In this document: positions 13,733 through 21,509 of the stretch, one piece after another | How positions within the stretch are numbered: position 1 is the first letter of the stretch | Layout of the letters: every line of letters starts with the position of its first letter | Source of the DNA: Pseudomonadota bacterium | GTDB lineage: Bacteria > Pseudomonadota > Gammaproteobacteria > Burkholderiales > Burkholderiaceae_C | Direction: 5' to 3' | DNA length: 48,381 bases | NCBI GenBank assembly: GCA_029779845.1 | Contig: JAKOZT010000140.1 | Coordinates: 1 to 48,381, forward strand | Program-made: the position numbers and the translations under genes | The notes under the pieces: model-generated | Databases searched by the model: none | Seen by the model: the letters and a program-made list of their open reading frames with translations, nothing else | What the model was told of the DNA's origin: nothing

Positions 13733-14308
13733 ATGACCGGCCGAGACCTTTCCGCCACGCCGCTGGCGCAGCTGCGCATCGCCGAGCTGGAGCCGCAGGA
13801 CCGCATCGCGAAGCACTTCCGCCTCTACGAGCTGACGGTCAGCGAGACCGCCGAGCGCCAGCGCATCGCCAACCGCATCCCCGACGACAAGGTGCTGCGC
13901 AGCGCGGTGCACCTGGCGCGCCAGGTGCTCGACCCGATCCGCGAGGCCTTCGGCGGCTTCACGCCGAACAGCGTGTACCGCTCGCAGGCGCTGGAGCGCG
14001 CGCTCAAGGGCAAGCCGGCCAGCTGGCTGTCGACCAGCCAGCACACCGAAGGCCGCGCCTGCGACGTCGAGATCGTCGCCAGGCCGACGCTCGAACTGGC
14101 GCGCTGGGCCAGCACCACGCTGGCCGACTTCGACCAGATCATCTGCGAGTGCTACGACCCGCGCAAAGGCCCGAATTCCGGCTGGGTGCACGTCTCGCTG
14201 CTGCCGCCCGGCGCCGGGCGCAACCGGCGCCAGGTGCTGAGCTACGTGGTGGACCAGCGCAGCGGGCGGCTGGTGTATGTCAGCGGGTTGCAGGCGAGCG
14301 CGGCTTGA
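13733..14308 (+). CDS. M15-type zinc peptidase (D-Ala-D-Ala carboxypeptidase-like)
   Basis: 191 residues without signal peptide. The zinc-ligand pattern of M15 peptidases is present: QHTEGRACDVE gives H104 and D111 (HxxGxxxD) and GWVHVSL gives H153. Early residues PQDRIAKHFRLYELTVSETA and the block GGFTPNSVYRSQALERALKG match the small M15 proteins found in phages and bacteria, which cleave peptidoglycan stem peptides. Start ATG 13733 follows GGAAGGA, 17 bp after the CHAT-protein stop, so the two are almost surely cotranscribed. Without a signal peptide it needs another route to reach peptidoglycan, or acts on another substrate. Confidence 0.8.
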   Translation: MTGRDLSATPLAQLRIAELEPQDRIAKHFRLYELTVSETAERQRIANRIPDDKVLRSAVHLARQVLDPIREAFGGFTPNSVYRSQALERALKGKPASWLSTSQHTEGRACDVEIVARPTLELARWASTTLADFDQIICECYDPRKGPNSGWVHVSLLPPGAGRNRRQVLSYVVDQRSGRLVYVSGLQASAA

Positions 14309-14332
14309 TGATATGCATTGAATATGCATAAT
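14305..14332 (+). promoter_or_regulatory. brnTp: Putative brnTA promoter with embedded ATATGCAT operator pair
   Basis: TTGATG (14305-14310) and CATAAT (14327-14332) are spaced 16 bp apart as -35 and -10 candidates. The spacer and -10 contain two copies of ATATGCAT (14311-14318 and 14322-14329), 11 bp centre to centre, each with the palindromic core ATGCAT. This is a plausible operator for autoregulation by the ribbon-helix-helix antitoxin BrnA, which is known to repress its own operon. Confidence 0.4.
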
Positions 14333-14605
14333 TGCGGCGTGGACATCGAGTTCGACCCGGCCAAGGCCCGCGCCAATCTCGCCAAGCACAAGGTCGGCTT
14401 CGGCCATGCGGAGCAGGCCTTGCGAGACCCGAACGCCTGCACCATCGAAGACCCGGACGCCGAAGGCGAGCAGCGCTTCGTCACGCTGGGCATGGACGCG
14501 CTCGGCCGGGTCCTGGTCGTCGTCCACACGCCGCGCGGGGATCGAACCCGCCTGATTTCAGCTCGCAAGGCCAGCAAGGGCGAAACGGAGCAATACGGTG
14601 CGTAA
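14324..14605 (+). CDS. brnT: BrnT family ribonuclease toxin
   Basis: About 93 residues with the BrnT signature near the N-terminus, EFDPAKARANLAKHKVGFGHA, and the central FVTLGMDALGRVLVVVHT followed by RTRLISARKASKGE, as in RelE-fold BrnT toxins that cleave RNA and arrest growth. Start is uncertain: ATG 14324 lies inside the proposed operator without a Shine-Dalgarno, whereas GTG 14339 (VDIEFDPAK) would coincide with the predicted transcription start and be leaderless. The stop overlaps brnA by 8 bp, the usual toxin-first order. Confidence 0.93.
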   Translation: MHNCGVDIEFDPAKARANLAKHKVGFGHAEQALRDPNACTIEDPDAEGEQRFVTLGMDALGRVLVVVHTPRGDRTRLISARKASKGETEQYGA

Positions 14606-14861
14606 GGAGTACGACTTTTCCAAGGGCAAGCGCGGCGCGGTGATCGCCTCGCCCGGCAAGACGCGCATCACCATCATGCTCGACGACGACGTGATCGAGT
14701 TCTTCCGCGCCAAGGCCGAAGCGCAAGGCACGGGCTACCAGACGATGATCAACGCCGCGCTGCGCGCCGCGCTGAATCCGAAGCAGGGCAAGGCGGCGGA
14801 GGACAGGCCCGTCACCGTCGCGATGCTGCGCAAGGTTCTGCGCGAAGAGTTGCATCAATGA
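14598..14861 (+). CDS. brnA: BrnA family antitoxin
   Basis: 87 residues, GTG start at 14598 preceded by GGAG. The segment TRITIMLDDDVIEFFRAKAE followed by GTGYQTMINAALRAAL is the ribbon-helix-helix DNA-binding domain of BrnA antitoxins, which neutralise BrnT and repress the operon. The C-terminus is charged. Overlaps brnT by 8 bp, so translation is likely coupled. Confidence 0.93.
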   Translation: MRKEYDFSKGKRGAVIASPGKTRITIMLDDDVIEFFRAKAEAQGTGYQTMINAALRAALNPKQGKAAEDRPVTVAMLRKVLREELHQ

Positions 14862-14865
14862 GGAC

Positions 14866-14881
14866 GGGCGCCGAGGCGCCC
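14866..14881. terminator. Possible bidirectional terminator hairpin
   Basis: GGGCGC-CGAG-GCGCCC forms a 6-bp GC stem with a 4-base loop between the convergent ends of brnA and the lipoprotein gene. No U-tract follows on either strand, so termination strength is doubtful. Confidence 0.3.
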
Positions 14882-14889
14882 GCGCGCCC

Positions 14890-15534
14890 TCAGCGCGTCG
14901 CGAAGCAGTAGAACCGCCCGCTGCCGCCGGTCGCCTTCAGCGCCTCGTCGCTGCAGCCGCGCGAGGGGTGCGAGGCGTTCCACGAGCGCGAGGGCTCGTC
15001 GTCGCGCAGGCCCAGGCGGTCGTGGTGGCCGACCCAGGCCGAGCCGTCGCCGCTCTTCGTCCAGTTGCCGCAGGTGCTGTCGCCCGCGTCGGCGACGGCA
15101 CGGCCGTCGGGCGTCGAGCCGGTCAGCATGTCGTGCTCGTTGGGGGTGTCGCCGCGGCCGTTGACCACTTCGCCCTTCTCGGTCAGCGCGGTCTGCTTGC
15201 TCAGGTTGTTGCTGCCGCCGTGCAGCAGGGCGACGTCGGCGGCGATGGTCTCGCCCCGGGCGTTCTTCCACGGGCCGCTGCCGATGCGCTCGCGGGCGTT
15301 GACGCCGTTCGCGCCGGTGGTGCTGAGGTAGGCGCGCCAACCGCGTCCGCCGGCGCCCACCGCGGCGGCGAGCTTCTCGCAGTGCGCGTCGGCGCCGGCC
15401 AGGCCGCCGAGGTCGGCCCCCTTGCCGCCGCCGACGCTGGTGACGAAGAAGCTCATCGGGCTGGACGAGGGCGGCGTGGCGGCGCAGCCGGCCAGAAGCG
15501 CGGCGAGCGCGAAGCGGGGGGAAAAGCGGGTCAT
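14890..15534 (-). CDS. Putative lipoprotein with a lectin/endostatin-like domain
   Basis: 214 residues. The N-terminus ends in a lipobox LLAGC with lipidated Cys17. The mature part starts MSFFVTSVGGGKGADLGGLA and contains ADAHCEKLAAAVGAG, RAYLSTTGANGVNARERIG, NEHDMLTGSTPDGR, CGNWTKSGDG and a final GRFYCFATR; paired cysteines and the overall pattern resemble extracellular lectin/endostatin-like domains found in environmental bacteria. Probably a surface or periplasmic binding protein; ligand unknown. Separated from the upstream SDR gene by 85 bp, so it may have its own promoter. Confidence 0.75.
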   Translation of the reverse strand: MTRFSPRFALAALLAGCAATPPSSSPMSFFVTSVGGGKGADLGGLAGADAHCEKLAAAVGAGGRGWRAYLSTTGANGVNARERIGSGPWKNARGETIAADVALLHGGSNNLSKQTALTEKGEVVNGRGDTPNEHDMLTGSTPDGRAVADAGDSTCGNWTKSGDGSAWVGHHDRLGLRDDEPSRSWNASHPSRGCSDEALKATGGSGRFYCFATR

Positions 15535-15619
15535 CGTCGGGTCTCCTCGTGGCCAGGGGTGGTTGGTCTGCGGCGTACGCGCGCCGCAGCCGTTTTCATC
15601 CCTTCCCGGCCGGGGAGTT

Positions 15620-16378
15620 TCAGCGCCCGCCCGTCACGTCGAGGATCGCCCCGGTGGTGTAGCTGGCCGCCTCCGAGAGCAGCCAGACGATCGCCTGCGC
15701 CACCTCGTCGGCACTGCCGGCGCGCTGCATCGGCATCAGCGGCGCCATCTGCTTCACGCGCTCGGGCAGGCCGCCCGAGGCGTGGATCTCGGTATCGATG
15801 ATGCCGGGGCGGATCGCGTTGACGCGCACGCCCTCGGCCGCCACCTCGCGCGCCAGCCCGAGCGTGAAGGTGTCGATCGCGCCCTTGGCGGCCGCGTAGT
15901 CCACGTACTGCCCCGGCGAGCCGAGCCGCGCCGACGCCGAGCTGATGTTGACGATCGCGCCGCCGCGCCCGCCGTGCTTCGTCGACAGCCGCAGCACCGC
16001 CTCGCGCGCGCAGAAGAAGCTGCCGAACACGTTGATCGCGAACATGCGCTGCAGCCGCGCCGCATCCATCTGGTCGACGCGCGCCGGCCGGTCGATCACG
16101 CCGGCGTTGTTGACCAGGCCGGCCAGCGGCGGCAGCTCGCGGTCGACACGCGCGAACAGCGCGGCCACCTGCTGCGCGTCGGCCACGTCGGCCTGCACCG
16201 CCAGCGCCTGCCCGCCGCCGGCGCGGATCGCGGCCGCGAGCGCATCGGCCGCGGCGGCGTCGCGCGCGTAGTTCACCGCCACCGCGTGGCCGCGCTGCGC
16301 GAGCAGCCGGCAGGCCGCGGCGCCGATGCCGCGGCTGCCACCGGTGACGATCACGGTGCCGGTGGCGTCATTCGTCAT
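15620..16378 (-). CDS. SDR family NAD(P)-dependent oxidoreductase (FabG-like)
   Basis: 252 residues with all classical short-chain dehydrogenase motifs: cofactor loop TGGSRGIGAAA, NNAGV, catalytic serine in IVNISSASARLGSP, the YxxxK pair in YVDYAAAKGAID, and the post-motif GIIDTEIHASGG. Basic residues after the glycine loop favour NADPH. The C-terminal YTTGAILDVTGGR is typical of 3-oxoacyl-ACP reductase relatives. The substrate is unknown. Its start overlaps the end of the FHA gene by 11 bp, so it is cotranslated with an apparently unrelated protein pair. Confidence 0.92.
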   Translation of the reverse strand: MTNDATGTVIVTGGSRGIGAAACRLLAQRGHAVAVNYARDAAAADALAAAIRAGGGQALAVQADVADAQQVAALFARVDRELPPLAGLVNNAGVIDRPARVDQMDAARLQRMFAINVFGSFFCAREAVLRLSTKHGGRGGAIVNISSASARLGSPGQYVDYAAAKGAIDTFTLGLAREVAAEGVRVNAIRPGIIDTEIHASGGLPERVKQMAPLMPMQRAGSADEVAQAIVWLLSEAASYTTGAILDVTGGR

Positions 16379-17378
16379 CGCTCGTCGCTCCGTTCTCGGC
16401 CGATGTTTCCTCCTTGGCCTTCTTGTCCAGCAGCGGCTGCAGCGTCGCCAGGTTGTCGATGAACTTGTCGGCCGGCACCGGGCGCGCCAGGCGCAGCGCC
16501 GGCGGCTGGAAGCTGCTCAGGTACAGCTCGCTGCCGAAGCGCTCGTTGCGCTGCTCCTGCTTCCACAGCGTCAGCGCGGTGCCGAGCACGAAAGCGGCCA
16601 CCGCGACGCTGCGCATCAGCTTCGGCCGCGCCGGCTCGACGCCGAGCAGGTGGAAGTACAGCGCCGCCGCGCCGATCGCGTAGCCGGCGATGAAGCCGAA
16701 GTCCGACACCCACGGCCACGACAGCGCGAAGGCGATCACGCCCGGCAGCGCGCCCACCACCAGCCAGGCGAGCGAGGAGAACAGGAACACCTTGAGGTGC
16801 CAGCCGGCGTGCGTCTGGCGCGTGAACAGCTTGGACAGCAGCGCCCACAGCCCGATCCACACCGCCGCGCCCATCGCCGCGGTCAGCGCGGTGGTGCCCA
16901 GCGTGCGCAGGAACACGTCGGGGTCGCTGCCGAGCCAGGTCTCGAAGCCGATCGCCAGCGCCAGGCCGACGCCGGCGGCCAGCGTCGGGCCGGCGCGGCG
17001 CAGCAGCGTGGCCGAGGCCGCCAGCGGCAGCTCGGGCGCGAGCGAGTCGCCCGGGCGGCGCAGGCGCAGCCGGGTGCGGCCGGCGCTGAATTCGACGGCG
17101 TGCTCGCCGTCGGCCAGCGTCTCGCGCTCGCCGGCGCGGATGCGCGTCGCGCCGGCCAGCTGCACGCCGTTGGCGGTGTCGAGAACCTGCAGGCTCAGGC
17201 CCTGCGCGTCGACGTCGATCACGCAGTGGTGCGGCGCGACGTGCGGATCGCCGAGCGACAGGTCGTTGTCGAGCGCGCGCCCGATGCGCAGCGGCCAGGC
17301 TTCCACGCGCTGCGCATGGCGCACCTGCCCATCGCGGTCCAGCACCTCGACGATGGCCAGCGGCGCGGCGCGGCTCAT
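16368..17378 (-). CDS. FHA-domain membrane protein
   Basis: 336 residues: an N-terminal forkhead-associated domain (about 25-105) with IGRALDNDL and a conserved NG, then about four or five transmembrane segments (for example LAAGVGLALAIGF, VFLFSSLAWLVVGALPGVIAF, GFIAGYAIGAAALYFHLLG), and an acidic/lysine-rich C-terminus. FHA domains usually bind phosphothreonine, but the usual serine of the S-x-x-H loop is alanine here (VAPHH), so binding may be altered. ATG 17378 overlaps the protease stop (ATGA), implying translational coupling. A start at 17393 is an alternative. Confidence 0.85.
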   Translation of the reverse strand: MSRAAPLAIVEVLDRDGQVRHAQRVEAWPLRIGRALDNDLSLGDPHVAPHHCVIDVDAQGLSLQVLDTANGVQLAGATRIRAGERETLADGEHAVEFSAGRTRLRLRRPGDSLAPELPLAASATLLRRAGPTLAAGVGLALAIGFETWLGSDPDVFLRTLGTTALTAAMGAAVWIGLWALLSKLFTRQTHAGWHLKVFLFSSLAWLVVGALPGVIAFALSWPWVSDFGFIAGYAIGAAALYFHLLGVEPARPKLMRSVAVAAFVLGTALTLWKQEQRNERFGSELYLSSFQPPALRLARPVPADKFIDNLATLQPLLDKKAKEETSAENGATSDDE

Positions 17379-18736
17379 TTCTTCTTCACCCATTGGTAGG
17401 CATCGAGGTAGTGGCGCGCCAGGCGCTGCGCATTGGCGAAGCTCACGCCCTGCGCGTCGAAGCGGCCCTGCACGCCGGAAGACGGCTGGTCGAGCGTGGC
17501 CACCAGCACCGCCACGTCGTAGAGCTGCGGCAGCTTCTTGTAGGCGCGCAGGCACACCACTGCGCGCAGCACCAGGCCGTCGCGGTCGACGAAATCCTCG
17601 TGGCATTGCGGGCGCGTCTGCAGGTCGGCGCGCAGCCGCGTGAACGACTCGTTGCGAAAGCTCTGCCCGTGCTGCGCCGCGAAGCGCAGCGCGCCGAGCT
17701 TGCTGCCGTCGTAGCTCTCGTGGCGCACGCCGATCGCGCCGGTGTTGAACTCGCCGGCGAAGATGTGCGTGTCCATCACGCAGTCGGAGCGCTCCAGGTC
17801 GAGCCCGCCGGTGCGCGAGACCTCGCTGCCGCCCCAGCAGCGCATGAAGCCGTCCTGCGGCACCGGCACGCGGTAGCGCGCGTGGGTGTCGGGCTTCCAG
17901 CCCTGCGCGATGAAGCGTTCGGTCAGCTCGGCCTGGTGCGCGGTGAGCTGCGCCGCCACCTCGGCGTAGGCCGGCGTCTTCAGCGGCGCGCCGTCCCTGG
18001 CGCGCGCCAGCAGCGCGGCGACGAAGGGCGCCGGCACCAGGAAGCTCACCTGCTCGCCGTCGATGCGCCGCGCCACGTTGACGCCGATCACCTGGCCGTC
18101 CTGGTCGAGCGCCGGGCCGCCGCTCATGCCGGCCGACAGCGCGCCGCCGAAGAAGATCTGCGGATAGAAGCTGCGCCGCACCAGGCCGTTGTAGTTGCCC
18201 TCCATCACCGCGAAGCCCACGTCCAGCGGGTTGCCCAGCGAGTAGATGCGCTCGCCCTGCGCCAGCGCGCGGCTGGCCGGGCGCAGCGCCAGCGCGTCGA
18301 AGCGGCCGATCCCGGGCGCGCCGGCGTCGCCGGCCTTGAGCAAGGCCAGGTCGTGGCGCACGTCGATCGCGAGGATGGTCACCGGCGCCTCGCGGCCGTC
18401 GGCCGTCACGTAGACCAGGTCGTGCCGCTCGGGCTTGAGCGCGGCCTGGCTGACGACGTGGAAGTTGGTGACCAGGTGCCCCTCGGGCGTGACGAAGAAG
18501 CCCGAGCCCACCGAGGTCTGGCTGGCGCGGCCCTTGAGCACGGTGCGGATCTGCACCAGCTGCGAACGCGCCTGCTCGTAGACCTTGCGGGCGGACAGCG
18601 ACAGCGTGGTGCCGGCCGCGGCATCGGCCGGCTCGGCCAGCGGCGGGGTCGGCGCGGGATGCGTCGGAGACTGGGCCGCCGCGCCCCAGGCGGCAGCCGC
18701 CAGCGCGAGGCCGGCGAGGCGGGCAGCGGGCTTCAT
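17375..18736 (-). CDS. Trypsin-like serine protease (DegP/S1 type), exported
   Basis: 453 residues with a signal peptide (MKPAARLAGLALAAAAWGAA). The chymotrypsin-fold domain (about 50-235) has an intact triad: H93 (VTNFHVVS), D129 (DVRHDLALLK) and S205 (SAGMSGGPALDQ). No PDZ domain is visible; the last 200 residues form a separate domain with several cysteines (for example RCWGGSEV, QCHEDFVD, VVCLRAYKKL) that I do not recognise. It is the first gene of a coupled group with the FHA membrane protein, suggesting a periplasmic protease linked to a membrane signalling partner (inference). Confidence 0.88.
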   Translation of the reverse strand: MKPAARLAGLALAAAAWGAAAQSPTHPAPTPPLAEPADAAAGTTLSLSARKVYEQARSQLVQIRTVLKGRASQTSVGSGFFVTPEGHLVTNFHVVSQAALKPERHDLVYVTADGREAPVTILAIDVRHDLALLKAGDAGAPGIGRFDALALRPASRALAQGERIYSLGNPLDVGFAVMEGNYNGLVRRSFYPQIFFGGALSAGMSGGPALDQDGQVIGVNVARRIDGEQVSFLVPAPFVAALLARARDGAPLKTPAYAEVAAQLTAHQAELTERFIAQGWKPDTHARYRVPVPQDGFMRCWGGSEVSRTGGLDLERSDCVMDTHIFAGEFNTGAIGVRHESYDGSKLGALRFAAQHGQSFRNESFTRLRADLQTRPQCHEDFVDRDGLVLRAVVCLRAYKKLPQLYDVAVLVATLDQPSSGVQGRFDAQGVSFANAQRLARHYLDAYQWVKKK

Positions 18737-18828
18737 CGAAAATCATTCTACGGTCGGGCCTTGCCCGGGTGCGTGGCGCGGTCTGCCGCGCCAGAATCGG
18801 CGCAACCCAACGCTTCTTCACGCATGCC

Positions 18829-19857
18829 ATGCAACGCCGCACCCTGCTGATCGCCGCCTCCTCGTCCCTCGTCGCCATGCCCGCGCTGGTGCGCGCGCAG
18901 GCGCTCGAAAAACCCAGGCTCACCATCGCGGTGGGCGGCAAGAACCTGCTGTACTACCTGCCGCTGACCATCGCCGAGACGCAGGGCTTCTTCAAGGCCG
19001 AGGGGCTGGAGGTGACCGTCGCCGACTTCGCCGGCGGCTCGCAGGCGTTGCGCGCGGTGGTGGGCGGCAGCGCCGACGTGGTCTCGGGCGCCTTCGAGCA
19101 CACGCTGAACATGCAGAGCAAGGGCCAGGCGCTGCGCGCCTTCGTGCTGCAAGGGCGCGCGCCGCAGATCGTGCTGGGCGTCAACCCGAAGACGCTGCCC
19201 AACTACAAGACGCTGACCGACCTGAAGGGCAAGAAGATCGGCGTCACCGCGCCGGGTTCGTCGACCAACGTGATGGTGAACTTCGTGCTGGCCAAGGCGG
19301 GCATCAAGCCGAGCGAGGTGTCCATCGTCGGCGTGGGCGCGGGCAACGGCGCGGTGGCGGCGATGCGCGCCGGCCAGATCGACGCGATCAGCAACCTCGA
19401 CCCGGTGATCACGCTGCTGCAGCGCTCGGGCGACCTGAAGATCGTCTCCGACACGCGCATCGTCGCCGAGGCCGACAAGGTGTTCGGCGGCCCGATGCCG
19501 GCCGCCTGCCTGTACGCGCCGCAGGGCTTCATCGACAAGCACCCGGCCACCGTGCAGGCGCTGGCCAACGCGCTGGTGCGCGCCGACAGGTGGATCCAGG
19601 GCGCCGGAGCGGGCGAGATCATCAAGGCCGTGCCGGAGAACTACCTGCTGGGCGACCGCGCCGTCTACATAGCAGCCTTCATGGCCGCCAAGGGCGCGCT
19701 GTCGCCCGACGGCCTGTTCCCCGAGGCCGGCGCGGCCACCGCGGTGCGCGCCTTGCAGAGCATCGACGACACGCTGAAGAGCGTGAAGTTCGATCTGGGC
19801 GCGGCGTGGACCAACGATTTCGCGCGCAAGGCCAACACGAAGTACCCGAAGGGATGA
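18829..19857 (+). CDS. ABC transporter substrate-binding protein, NMT1/SsuA/TauA-like
   Basis: 342 residues with a signal peptide (MQRRTLLIAASSSLVAMPAL, cleavage after VRAQA). The mature protein follows the NMT1/SsuA pattern: LTIAVGGKNLLYYLPLTIAE, QGFFKAEGLEVTVADFAGG, ALRAVVGGSADVVSGAFEH, and TDLKGKKIGVTAPGSSTN. These periplasmic proteins deliver sulfonates, taurine, nitrate, pyrimidine precursors or aromatic acids. The ligand cannot be told here. ATG 18829 is chosen for the signal peptide. Its stop overlaps the start of the ATPase gene. Confidence 0.92.
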   Translation: MQRRTLLIAASSSLVAMPALVRAQALEKPRLTIAVGGKNLLYYLPLTIAETQGFFKAEGLEVTVADFAGGSQALRAVVGGSADVVSGAFEHTLNMQSKGQALRAFVLQGRAPQIVLGVNPKTLPNYKTLTDLKGKKIGVTAPGSSTNVMVNFVLAKAGIKPSEVSIVGVGAGNGAVAAMRAGQIDAISNLDPVITLLQRSGDLKIVSDTRIVAEADKVFGGPMPAACLYAPQGFIDKHPATVQALANALVRADRWIQGAGAGEIIKAVPENYLLGDRAVYIAAFMAAKGALSPDGLFPEAGAATAVRALQSIDDTLKSVKFDLGAAWTNDFARKANTKYPKG

Positions 19858-20660
19858 TGGGCGCGCCCGCTCTCTCCTTGCGCGGCGTCGGCTGCACCTT
19901 CGTCGACCGCCACGATGCCAGGCAGCGCTACACCGCCGTCAGCGATGTGACGCTGGAAGTCGGCGCGGGCGAATTCGTCAGCGTGGTCGGCCCCACCGGC
20001 TGCGGCAAGAGCACGCTGCTGAACGTCGCGGCCGGGCTGCTCGCGCCGTCGAGCGGCACGGTGGCGGTGTTCGGCGCGCCGCTTTCCGGCATCAACGCGC
20101 GCGCCGGCTACATGTTCCAGGCCGAGAGCCTGATGCCCTGGCGCACCGCGCTGGCCAACGTGATGGCGGGGCTGGAGTTCCGCGGCGCGGCCGATGCGAA
20201 GGAGCGCGCGATGGAGTGGCTGCGCCGCGTCGGCCTCGGCGCCTTCGGCGACCGCTATCCGCACCAGCTCTCCGGCGGCATGCGCAAGCGCACCTCGCTG
20301 GCGCAGACGCTCGCGCTCGACCCCGACATCATCCTGATGGACGAGCCCTTCTCGGCGCTCGACATCCAGACGCGCCAGCTGATGGAAAACGAGGTGCTGG
20401 CGCTGTGGGCGGCGAAGAAGAAGGCGGTGCTGTTCATCACCCACGACCTCGACGAAGCGATCGCGATGAGCGACCGCGTGGTGGTGCTCTCGGCCGGGCC
20501 GGCCTCGCGGCCGATCGGCGAGTTCACGGTCGATCTCGAACGCCCGCGCGACGTCGCCGAGGTGCGCGCCATGCCGCGCTTCGTCGAGCTGCATCAGGCG
20601 ATCTGGGGCGTGCTGCGCGACGAGGTGCTCAAGGGCTACCAGCAGCAACTGGCGGCGTGA
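19854..20660 (+). CDS. ABC transporter ATP-binding protein (SsuB/TauB/NrtD-like)
   Basis: 268 residues with a complete nucleotide-binding domain: Walker A GPTGCGKSTLLN, Q-loop YMFQAESLMPWRTAL, ABC signature LSGGMRKRTSLAQTLA, Walker B IILMDEPFSALD and switch histidine ITHDLDE. This domain energises the importer from the cytoplasmic side. Start ATG 19854 overlaps the previous stop in an ATGA; ATG 19857 is equally possible. Followed 8 bp later by the permease gene. Confidence 0.95.
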   Translation: MMGAPALSLRGVGCTFVDRHDARQRYTAVSDVTLEVGAGEFVSVVGPTGCGKSTLLNVAAGLLAPSSGTVAVFGAPLSGINARAGYMFQAESLMPWRTALANVMAGLEFRGAADAKERAMEWLRRVGLGAFGDRYPHQLSGGMRKRTSLAQTLALDPDIILMDEPFSALDIQTRQLMENEVLALWAAKKKAVLFITHDLDEAIAMSDRVVVLSAGPASRPIGEFTVDLERPRDVAEVRAMPRFVELHQAIWGVLRDEVLKGYQQQLAA

Positions 20661-20668
20661 GGACGACC

Positions 20669-21496
20669 ATGTGGAAGTTCATCAAGCCGAGACCCGGCAA
20701 CCTGCGCGCCTGGCAGCTCGCCGTGCTGATCGCCGTGTTCGGCCTCTGGCACGTGCTGACCAGGCCGGGGCTGATCCCGCCCTTCGTGTTCGACAACGAC
20801 CGCCAGGCCGCCTTCTTCTTCGGCGAGCCGGTGGTGATCTTCGAGCGCATCGTCGCGTGGTTCTTCACGAATGCCGACATCTACCAGCACCTGTGGGTCA
20901 CGCTGGTCGAGACCGTGCTCGCCTTCGGCATCGGCACCGCGCTCGGGCTGGTGTTCGGCCTGTGGCTCGCGCTCAGCGCTATGGCCGCGGCCATCCTCGA
21001 CCCCTACATCAAGGCGGCCAACAGCATGCCGCGCGTGATCCTCGCGCCGATCTTCGCGGTGTGGTTCGGGCTGGGCATCGCGAGCAAGGTGGCGCTGGGC
21101 GTCACGCTGGTGTTCTTCATCGTGTTCTTCAACGTCTACCAGGGCGTCAAGGAAGTCAGCCCGGTGGTGCTGGCGAATGCGCGCATGCTGGGCGCGAGTT
21201 CGAGGCAGCTGCTGCGCCACGTCTACCTGCCCAGCGCCACCAGCTGGGTGTTCAGCTCGCTGCACACCAGCGTCGGGCTGGCCTTCGTCGGCGCGGTGGT
21301 GGGCGAGTACCTCGGTTCGTCGCGCGGCGTCGGCTACCTGATCCTGCAGGCCGAAGGCGCCTTCGACATCAACACCGTGATGGCCGGCATCCTGGTGCTG
21401 ACCGCCTTCGCGCTGGTGCTCGACGCGGCGGTCGGGCGCATCGAGCGGCGCCTGATGAAGTGGCAGCCGAGAAGCGGCGAGACCGAGAAGCTCTGA
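20669..21496 (+). CDS. ABC transporter permease (SsuC/TauC/NrtB-like)
   Basis: 275 residues with about six membrane segments and the binding-protein-dependent permease domain: TLVETVLAFGIGTALGLVFG, MPRVILAPIFAVWFGLGIASK, the EAA-loop equivalent VLANARMLGASSRQLLRHVYL followed by PSATSWVFSSLHTSVGLAFVGAVVGEYLG broken across two helices. It forms the homodimeric channel with the two preceding gene products. Start ATG 20669. The phosphatase gene begins 13 bp downstream. Confidence 0.95.
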   Translation: MWKFIKPRPGNLRAWQLAVLIAVFGLWHVLTRPGLIPPFVFDNDRQAAFFFGEPVVIFERIVAWFFTNADIYQHLWVTLVETVLAFGIGTALGLVFGLWLALSAMAAAILDPYIKAANSMPRVILAPIFAVWFGLGIASKVALGVTLVFFIVFFNVYQGVKEVSPVVLANARMLGASSRQLLRHVYLPSATSWVFSSLHTSVGLAFVGAVVGEYLGSSRGVGYLILQAEGAFDINTVMAGILVLTAFALVLDAAVGRIERRLMKWQPRSGETEKL

Positions 21497-21509
21497 GAGC
21501 AAACGCGCG

